Source: CAZOEL01 sp964578835
Lineage (GTDB): Bacteria > Desulfobacterota > Syntrophobacteria > Syntrophobacterales > Syntrophobacteraceae
Direction: 5' to 3'
Assembly: GCA_964578835.1 (NCBI GenBank)
Contig: CAZOEL010000003.1
Location: forward strand, 93,334 to 157,333
DNA length: 64,000 nt
The notes beneath the pieces are model-generated. The model was not told where the DNA came from, ran no database searches, and saw nothing but the letters and a program-made list of their open reading frames with translations. A program made the position numbers and the translations under genes. This document shows positions 55,560 through 61,012 of the stretch, one piece after another. How positions within the stretch are numbered: the stretch's first letter is position 1; each line of letters begins with the position of its first letter.

Positions 55560-55648
55560 AGGGGGCAAGGGGAATCGAACCTCCTCCCGGTTTTCTAGAC
55601 CGGGCCAACGGGTTTGCAGCCCGCGGGGCGCCCAGCGCCATTGCCCCC
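55560..55648 (-). tRNA. tRNASec-like tRNACys, anticodon GCA, 8/4 acceptor branch (selC*-type)
   Basis: Read on the minus strand. An 8-bp acceptor stem (GGGGGCAA at 55648-55641 with TTGCCCCC at 55568-55561) is followed by U73 at 55560. The D-arm is compact (GGCGC, loop TGG, GCGCC). The anticodon loop is CTGCAAA, i.e. GCA, one base from the Sec anticodon in CTTCAAA. The long variable arm is a 6-bp stem, CCCGGT/ACCGGG. The T-stem is GG-A-GG with CCCC, four pairs with one bulged A, and the T-loop is TTCGATT. CCA is not encoded. U73 plus GCA are CysRS identity elements; the long variable arm and 8-bp acceptor mimic tRNASec. I recall a published report of such 8/4 minor cysteine tRNAs in deltaproteobacteria, proposed as opal suppressors. 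It lies between leader A and mvhD2, in the transcript that leads to the selB-like gene. Confidence 0.9.
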
Positions 55649-55654
55649 ACAAAC

Positions 55655-55829
55655 GCCTCAGCAAGGCATGCGAGCCGGACTGAAAAAGATCTCGAGGAAG
55701 TGATTGCCGGTAAAACAATAAGAAGAAGGGATCTCTCGGCCTGGCCCTGCGCCTACCTAACACGGGTAGATAAGGTTGAATGACCTCAGGTGAAGCCGAA
55801 AAGATGATGCATGGACGAACTCCTTGAAT
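55655..55829 (-). ncRNA. Structured leader A (homologous to leader B)
   Basis: About 175 nt between a promoter and the tRNASec-like tRNA. It aligns over its whole length with leader B (60152-60325). Shared parts in order: AAGGAG, a short ORF opening ATGCAT, TTCGGCTT, ACCTGAGG, a 5-bp hairpin CTACC-CGTGTTA-GGTAG (55769-55753), an outer arm pairing back to the start (55795-55805 with 55730-55741), and a conserved 3' block (55655-55694) with CAGTCCGGCTCGCATG. Several helix differences from leader B keep pairing. I do not recognise a known riboswitch. Confidence 0.7.
55786..55812 (-). CDS. Leader mini-ORF A, MHHLFGFT then UGA
   Basis: AAGGAG (55820-55825) lies seven bases before ATG 55812. Eight sense codons (MHHLFGFT) are followed by TGA at 55786-55788. 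If the UGA were read, the frame would run to a TAG at 55753-55755, codon 20. Leader B has the same start, the same TTC-GGC-TTY-ACC-TGA end and the same codon-20 TAG. Residues after the UGA are not conserved, so termination or a regulated UGA is likelier than a longer peptide. Confidence 0.55.
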   Translation of the reverse strand: MHHLFGFT

Positions 55830-55845
55830 AGTGAAAACTAATAAG

Positions 55846-55860
55846 GATACAGCCTGTATC
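55846..55860. promoter_or_regulatory. Candidate operator palindrome at promoter A
   Basis: GATACAG-C-CTGTATC, a perfect 7-bp dyad, overlaps the -10 element and expected start site of the transcript that carries leader A and the tRNA. Leader B lacks it, so the two units may share RNA-level control but differ in transcriptional control. The HTH fused to MvhD in the adjacent gene is one possible binder. Confidence 0.5.
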
Positions 55861-55885
55861 TACCATCACGATAGCAATGCGTCAA
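55857..55885 (-). promoter_or_regulatory. Promoter of leader A/tRNA/mvhD2-selB unit
   Basis: On the minus strand, TTGACG (55885-55880), a 17-base spacer and TAGATA (55862-55857). The -35 is good and the -10 is weak. It lies about 30 bases upstream of the mini-ORF ribosome binding site. The ~200 bp further upstream, to the mvhD-HTH stop, hold no gene. Confidence 0.5.
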
Positions 55886-56093
55886 ATAGGAAATATCAAT
55901 ATAGATCAACCGCATTCATCGCCACAAACCAATTTGAAATAAAGGAGTTGTCCACTTTTATCGCGATAGGATGATGCGTCTGTGAAGAAAAGGCCGCTCA
56001 TCGGCGGCCCGGACAAATTAGGAAAATCCAAGGCTCACAACCATTCATGTCATTCCCTTAATTGCAGGAACAACTACTGAAGGACTTTTCGAC

Positions 56094-56879
56094 TCAGGCC
56101 AGAGCGTAATGCTTCATGCCGTCATCGAATCGAACCAAGCCTTGCGTTGTTGTCGTCTTTAGATGTCTGGACACTTCAGAGGGAGTCAGTCGCAAGACAT
56201 CCGCCATTTCTCCGGTAGAGAGCGGTCTTTCGCGCAATAGGGATATAATTTGGCTTATTACAAGCTTCTCGGCAATTGTCTCATTGAAGATTTTTGTTGC
56301 CTCATCGCTATTGAAAAACTTCTCATACTCCTCTTCCGGATTCGACGACGCTTTGAACCGGGAAGGCGCTCTCAACTTTTCCCTTTCAACCAATTTGATA
56401 TAGGGGATCAACCTTTCTGCTGCTTCAAGCTTGAACTTCAGCTCGGCATCTTTCATTCCTTCGCCTTTGCCGATAGGTCCAAGCTTCTGAATCGTGGGAC
56501 TGAATTCATTCATGATGCCGGCAAATCGAATTCCTTCTCCGGCCGATACCCATTCGAGCCTCAGCCTCTCCGGGTTGACGCCGATATGCTCAAGCAATTT
56601 TTTGCATATCTTCACCAGGCTCAAGGCATGGAAATTTCCATGGGTGATGTAGTGGCAGTCATTCAGATGGCACCCTCCGATAAACACCCCATCTATTCCC
56701 AAGGAGAAGGCTCTGAAAATGTGAGACAAGTCGACTCTGGCTGAGCACATCACTCTTATGAGTCTAATATGGGGAGGATACTGTAAACGCGATACACCGC
56801 AAAGATCTGCGCCCCCATAGCAGCACCAGTTGCAGATAATGCCTAGCAGATTCGGATTGGGCTCTATTCCAGTACTCAT
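56094..56879 (-). CDS. MvhD-like protein fused to C-terminal winged-helix domain (copy 1)
   Basis: 261 residues. Residues 1-140 are MvhD-like: IICNWCCYGGADLCGVSRLQYP, LIRVMCSARVDL, GIDGVFIGGCHLNDCHYITHGN. After a linker, residues ~190-261 form an ArsR-like winged helix (KLVISQIISLLRERPLSTGEMADVLRLTPSEVSRHLKTTTTQGLVRFDDGMKHY). A [2Fe-2S] electron carrier joined to a DNA-binding fold suggests redox-dependent regulation, perhaps of this cluster; that is inference. GGAGGTAA precedes the ATG. It follows hdrA1 by 12 bp. Confidence 0.85.
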   Translation of the reverse strand: MSTGIEPNPNLLGIICNWCCYGGADLCGVSRLQYPPHIRLIRVMCSARVDLSHIFRAFSLGIDGVFIGGCHLNDCHYITHGNFHALSLVKICKKLLEHIGVNPERLRLEWVSAGEGIRFAGIMNEFSPTIQKLGPIGKGEGMKDAELKFKLEAAERLIPYIKLVEREKLRAPSRFKASSNPEEEYEKFFNSDEATKIFNETIAEKLVISQIISLLRERPLSTGEMADVLRLTPSEVSRHLKTTTTQGLVRFDDGMKHYALA

Positions 56880-56891
56880 TTCATTACCTCC

Positions 56892-59800
56892 TTAACCGGC
56901 GATCACGGACTGGCGATCAGCAGAGCTGTGTGGAGCGACTCTCACAGCTTCGATTTGCGTGAAGATCTCATCATCGGTATAGTGCTTGAGCGATATGGCC
57001 GAAGTGGCGCAAACGGTGTTGCAAAGCCCGTCACCCTTGCAGAGAACTGGATTGACCATGGCCTTTCTGCCTTGGGTAGACTGATAAAAGTCAATGGCGC
57101 CATAGGTGCAAACGGTGATGCACGCCCCGCAGGAAATACACTTGCTTTCATCCACTTCGCAAACAGAGCCCGAAGCGACCACGGTATCATGCGAAAGAAG
57201 GGTGAGAACGCGCCCCGCAGCGCCGTAAGCCTGGCTTACGGCCTCGGGGATATGCTTGGGATAGTGGGCTGTTCCGCACAGGTAGACGCCTTCGGCTCCG
57301 AAATCAACCGGCCTGAGCTTCACATGGGCTTCCTGAAAGAAGCCATCCGGTCCCAAAGCCACTTTGAAAGCGCGGGACACCTCGTTGCTGGTCTCGGAAG
57401 GAACGACTGCCGCCGATAGAACGAGCAGGTCCGCATCGATTGCGAGCTCCTGGCCCAGGATGGGATCGGGAACCGCAACCCTCAAAACCGGCCGTCCCTC
57501 TTCCACTACCGCTTCGACCCGAGGCTTGCTCTCAGGCTCATAGCGGATGAAGCGAACATCCTTATCGGCAGCCTCCCTGTAGAAATCCTCTCTAAACCCG
57601 TAGGCTCTCATGTCCCTAAAGAGGATATAGATGTCCATCTCGGGGTTCTTCTCTTTTAGCTTGAGAGCATTCTTGAGGGCGTGACTGCAGCAGATCCTCG
57701 AGCAGTAGTTCCTCTCCTCTTCCCTGCAGCCCACGCACTGGATCATCACCAGGGTCTGAGCGTCAGCCATCGTTTCATCCCAACCGGAGATCCGCTCTTC
57801 AAGCTCGAGCTGGGTCATCACCCTCTCGTCTTCTCCATAGAGGTATTCGGAAGGCTTGTGCTCGGAAGCCCCCGTAGCGATGACAGCAGCCCCATGGCTT
57901 ATCTTGCGGACCATTCCATTGGCTTTCACCGTGGTGACGAAGTTTCCAACATAGCCGGAAACATCCAGGATGTCGGCTCCGGAGTAGACATGGATGGACG
58001 GGCTCCGGTAGACTTCACGGATGAGCCCGCTCAAGTACGTTTGAACATCGAGCCCCTCCAGAGTGTGGTGGATCCTTCGGGCCATGCCTCCAAGCTCTTC
58101 TTCCTTTTCCACCAGGTGAACCTCATGACCCTGCCTGGCTATGGAAAGAGCGCTCGTCATGCCCGCAACGCCGCCTCCGACCACCAGGGCCGCCTTGTGC
58201 ACCGGCAGATCATATTCCTTAAGAGGCTCCAACAGGCAAGCCCTGGCCACTGACATTCGGATAATGTCCTGAGCCTTCTCGGTGGCTTTTTCCTTTTCCT
58301 TGGAATGGACCCAGGAGCAGTGCTCCCGTATGTTGGCCATGTCGTAGAAGTACTGGTTGATCCCGGCCTCTCTCAGGGTGTCTCTAAACAGAGGCTCGTG
58401 GGTTCTCGGAGTGCACGCGGCTACGACCACGCGGTTGAGCCCTTTTTCCTTGATCGATTTGGCGAGCTTCTGAGCCGCCTCGGTCGAGCATATGAAGAGG
58501 CTTTCTTCGGCATGGACCACATTGGGAAGGCTGAGAGCGTATTCAACAGAGGAGGGAACATCTACGACTCTCCCGATGTTGGCTCCACAGTGGCACACAT
58601 AGACCCCCACCCTTGGCTCTTCTGCGGTAACATCCCTCTCGGGGGGATAGACCCTTTCCTTGGAAAGCTGCCCTCGCCTGTAAGAGAGAAGCTCTCCCAC
58701 CTGAGATCCCGCCCCGCTAGCGGTCACAACCGATTCCGGGATATCTACGGGACCCTGGAAGGCTCCGCTTATGAAGACTCCGGGGCGAGTGGTCTGCATC
58801 GGGTTCACCGGATCTATCCTGCAGAAGCCGTGGGAGTTGAGCTCGATATCGAATTTGGTCGCCAAGGTCTTGAAATCGGCTGGAGGAGTGAGCCCGACCG
58901 AGAGGACCACCATGTCGAACTCTTCCTCTTTCACTCCCTCATCGGGAGTGGAGTAGCGGATGGCAACGTTTTTGGTCTCGGGATCCTCTCGGCCTATGGA
59001 GACATAGCTCCGGATAAAGCGCACACCCGGAAGGTTCTCCGTCCTCTGGAAAAATCTCTCGAAGTCTTTGCCATAGGAGCGGATGTCGTTATGAAATATT
59101 GTGCACTCGGCATCCGCGTCATGATCTTTGGTGAGGATCACCTGCTTTTGAGCATAGGTGCAGCAGACGGCTGAGCAGTAGCTGCTTCCCCCGGGGAGCG
59201 CCTGCCTTGAGCCCACGCACTGTATCCAGGCTATCTTGTGCGGGTGCTTCCTGTCGGAAGCTCTCAATATCTCGCCCTCATAAGGACCGGTGGCGCAAAG
59301 CAGGCGCTCATAATCGAGGCTTGTCACCACATTTTGCAGCTTCCCGTAGCCGAATTCATCCCTTAACCTCGGATCGAAGGGCTTGAAGCCGGGTGATAGA
59401 ATGATCGCCCCGACTTTCACTTTCACCCTTTCCGGCTTTTGATTGAAGTCTATGGCTCCTGCCTTGCAAACCGAGGAGCAGATGAGACACTTATTCTCTT
59501 TTAGGCGGAGACAGCTCTCATCGATATAGGTGACAAGGGGGGTCGCCTGAGCGAAGTAAATATGGATGGCCTTGTTTTTCGATATGCCCTGATTGAACTG
59601 ATCCGGATAACCAACCGGACAGTACTCCACGCAGACCGTGCATCCCGTGCACTTATCCTCTTCAACGTATCTCGGCTTCTTTACAAGGGTTACGGTGAAG
59701 TCCCCCGCCTCTCCCTCCACACTGTCCACTTCGGTGTAGGTCAGAATCTCTATGTTGGGATGCCTGGCGCATTCATTGAACTTGGGCGATTCGATGCACA

Positions 59801-60020
59801 TGGAGCAATCGTTGGTGGGAAAGGTCTTGTCGAGTTGCGACATGTGCCCGCCAATGGTTGGCGACTTCTCTACCAAATAGACCTTGAAGCCCGCGGTTCC
59901 GAGGTCGAGCGCAGCTTGAATGCCGCTGATGCCGGCCCCCACCACCATGACATCGCCGATATCACTGTCGGAGAATTTTTTAAGAATCTCTTTTCTGATC
60001 CTTTCGAGCTCTTTTTCCAC
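56892..60020 (-). CDS. hdrA: HdrA-like electron-bifurcating flavoprotein, ~1,000-residue type (copy 1)
   Basis: About 1,042 residues. The start is uncertain: GTG 60020 has GGGA nine bases upstream, and a TTG at 60038 is the alternative; no ATG fits. Layout as in hdrA2: FAD fold MVVGAGISGIQAALDLGTAG, NDCSMCIESPKFNECARHPN, ferredoxin-like CTGCTVCVEYCPVGYP, Cys-rich SSYCSAVCCTYAQKQVI, second unit VGVYVCHCGANIGRVVD and CTPRTHEPLFRDTLREAGINQYFYD, second FAD fold LVVGGGVAGMTSALSIARQG, CSRICCSHALKNAL, and C-terminal CISCGACITVCTYG and CKGDGLCNTVCATSAI. The last site has Asp-Gly where a Cys-Gly is usual (CKGDGLC). It heads the cluster, preceded by leader B. Confidence 0.9.
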   Translation of the reverse strand: MEKELERIRKEILKKFSDSDIGDVMVVGAGISGIQAALDLGTAGFKVYLVEKSPTIGGHMSQLDKTFPTNDCSMCIESPKFNECARHPNIEILTYTEVDSVEGEAGDFTVTLVKKPRYVEEDKCTGCTVCVEYCPVGYPDQFNQGISKNKAIHIYFAQATPLVTYIDESCLRLKENKCLICSSVCKAGAIDFNQKPERVKVKVGAIILSPGFKPFDPRLRDEFGYGKLQNVVTSLDYERLLCATGPYEGEILRASDRKHPHKIAWIQCVGSRQALPGGSSYCSAVCCTYAQKQVILTKDHDADAECTIFHNDIRSYGKDFERFFQRTENLPGVRFIRSYVSIGREDPETKNVAIRYSTPDEGVKEEEFDMVVLSVGLTPPADFKTLATKFDIELNSHGFCRIDPVNPMQTTRPGVFISGAFQGPVDIPESVVTASGAGSQVGELLSYRRGQLSKERVYPPERDVTAEEPRVGVYVCHCGANIGRVVDVPSSVEYALSLPNVVHAEESLFICSTEAAQKLAKSIKEKGLNRVVVAACTPRTHEPLFRDTLREAGINQYFYDMANIREHCSWVHSKEKEKATEKAQDIIRMSVARACLLEPLKEYDLPVHKAALVVGGGVAGMTSALSIARQGHEVHLVEKEEELGGMARRIHHTLEGLDVQTYLSGLIREVYRSPSIHVYSGADILDVSGYVGNFVTTVKANGMVRKISHGAAVIATGASEHKPSEYLYGEDERVMTQLELEERISGWDETMADAQTLVMIQCVGCREEERNYCSRICCSHALKNALKLKEKNPEMDIYILFRDMRAYGFREDFYREAADKDVRFIRYEPESKPRVEAVVEEGRPVLRVAVPDPILGQELAIDADLLVLSAAVVPSETSNEVSRAFKVALGPDGFFQEAHVKLRPVDFGAEGVYLCGTAHYPKHIPEAVSQAYGAAGRVLTLLSHDTVVASGSVCEVDESKCISCGACITVCTYGAIDFYQSTQGRKAMVNPVLCKGDGLCNTVCATSAISLKHYTDDEIFTQIEAVRVAPHSSADRQSVIAG

Positions 60021-60151
60021 TGCTGTATGTCCCTTCAAGTTTGGAGGTTACTAAAAGCTCTTCTCGAGGATGAAGCTCTACCGCCGAATTACAGATTGTC
60101 GCGCAATTAGCCGCCTGCCTGACGTTCTCTGGACGTTCGTCGGGGTCGATT

Positions 60152-60325
60152 GCCTCTGAAAGACATGTGAGCCAGACTGAAAGAAGCTCGTGAAATGTAT
60201 TGTGGACTTATGAAAAGATTAAAGGCCGATCTTTCGGTTTGGCTCTGTGCCTACCACGCACGGGCAGCGTAGATTGCGCCGCCTCAGGTAAAGCCGAAAG
60301 ATGGATGCATGCAAAGACTCCTTAA
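60152..60325 (-). ncRNA. Structured leader B (homologous to leader A)
   Basis: About 174 nt upstream of hdrA1. Its outer stem is a perfect 9 bp (ATCTTTCGG, 60302-60294, with CCGAAAGAT, 60237-60229). Directly after the UGA a 7-bp hairpin can form (GGCGGCG with CGCTGCC, one G-U), competing with a hairpin CTGCC-CGTGCGT-GGTAG (60267-60251). The last has the same shape and CGTG loop as in leader A but changed stem bases (CUGCC against CUACC, pairing kept). Its 3' block (60152-60190) matches leader A. Alternative pairings suggest a switch. No tRNA follows this copy. Confidence 0.7.
60284..60310 (-). CDS. Leader mini-ORF B, MHPSFGFT then UGA
   Basis: AAGGAG (60318-60323) lies seven bases before ATG 60310. 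Codons MHPSFGFT are followed by TGA at 60284-60286; the frame would otherwise end at a TAG at codon 20 (60251-60253). Spacing, start, the FGFT end and UGA position are identical to leader A, including a synonymous TTC/TTT difference, which hints that the peptide itself is selected. Confidence 0.55.
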   Translation of the reverse strand: MHPSFGFT

Positions 60326-60351
60326 TTGTCAAAATACATCGTTCGAGTTGA

Positions 60352-60380
60352 AATATATTTCACCATGCTCGATATGTAAA
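60352..60380 (-). promoter_or_regulatory. Promoter of leader B/hdrA1 unit
   Basis: On the minus strand, TTTACA (60380-60375), a 17-base spacer and TATATT (60357-60352), about 30 bases upstream of the mini-ORF ribosome binding site. A good sigma70-type match. Confidence 0.6.
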
Positions 60381-60467
60381 ATCGAATATTTCTATTAAAG
60401 ATTCTTCTAACGGTCAGTAATTCCGATTAAAGTCTCTACTGAAAAACTCACGGATAATAGCAGGAAA

Positions 60468-60527
60468 AGACGCCGGAAGCTCGAAGACGCGGATTGTCCT
60501 GCGCTTTCATAAGCTCCGGCGGTTTTT
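60468..60527. terminator. Bidirectional intrinsic terminator
   Basis: CGCCGGAAGCT (60471-60481) pairs with AGCTCCGGCG (60512-60521) with one bulge; TTTTT follows on the plus strand and TCTTTTCC on the minus. It would end the sensor kinase-HAD transcript, separating it from the hdrA1 promoter. Confidence 0.75.
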
Positions 60528-60528
60528 C

Positions 60529-60999
60529 TCAGGAGCGGAGAGTGGCGGTGAGCCTCAATGGGTGGAGGAGCAAGTCGAGGGCGTCGAGGGCGCTAAGGGC
60601 CGCCACATCGGCGGCAAGCATGGTTTGAACGCTGCACCCTTCCGTTTGAATAAGCGCAATGCCGAGCGCGGCGTCTTTGAGCATCAGCATGTCGTTTCTG
60701 CCATTTCCGATGCAGACCGTCCGGTCGCAACCCAGGAGCCGGACATAGTCCAACTTTGCCTGCGCCTGACTGTCGACGGGCATCACGGAAAGCTTGCACG
60801 GAACGTCCGAGAGCGCTTTGCGGACGCTCCCGAAGGTGTCAGCGGTGAGAACGTGAACGTCTATAGATCTTGCAAGAGTCTTCAGGCGTTCTTTCACTCC
60901 ATCCATCAACTTCCCATCGATGGCTATTGTTCCGTTGTAATCAAGCACTACATGAGAAAGCCGCAGAACCTTGTAGCCGGGAATCTCTATTTCGAGCAT
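60529..60999 (-). CDS. HAD-superfamily 'soluble P-type ATPase'-like protein
   Basis: 156 residues from ATG 60999 (AAGGAT upstream). HAD motif I is VVLDYNGTIA (DxxGT, with Asn at the usual Asp+2 position), motif II HVLTADTF, and motif IV VCIGNGRNDMLMLKDAALGIAL (GNGxND). The lone-HAD form resembles the P-domain of P-type ATPases. The second Asp normally used for phosphatase chemistry is Asn here, as in some non-hydrolytic relatives. It lies 13 bp downstream of the sensor kinase gene, as if in one operon. Confidence 0.82.
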   Translation of the reverse strand: MLEIEIPGYKVLRLSHVVLDYNGTIAIDGKLMDGVKERLKTLARSIDVHVLTADTFGSVRKALSDVPCKLSVMPVDSQAQAKLDYVRLLGCDRTVCIGNGRNDMLMLKDAALGIALIQTEGCSVQTMLAADVAALSALDALDLLLHPLRLTATLRS

Positions 61000-61012
61000 G
61001 ATCGCATAATCC

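Noticed and set aside
55560..55648. Calling this tRNA the ordinary selenocysteine tRNA (selC)
   Set aside because: The anticodon loop reads CTGCAAA (GCA), not CTTCAAA (UCA), position 73 is U instead of G, and the T-stem has four pairs with a bulge, not five.
60229..60302. Leader B as a cyclic-di-GMP (GEMM) riboswitch
   Set aside because: GGCACAGAGCCAAACCGAAAG looks similar at first sight, but the second conserved half (GGACGCAAAGCC and the tetraloop-receptor side) is absent in both leaders.
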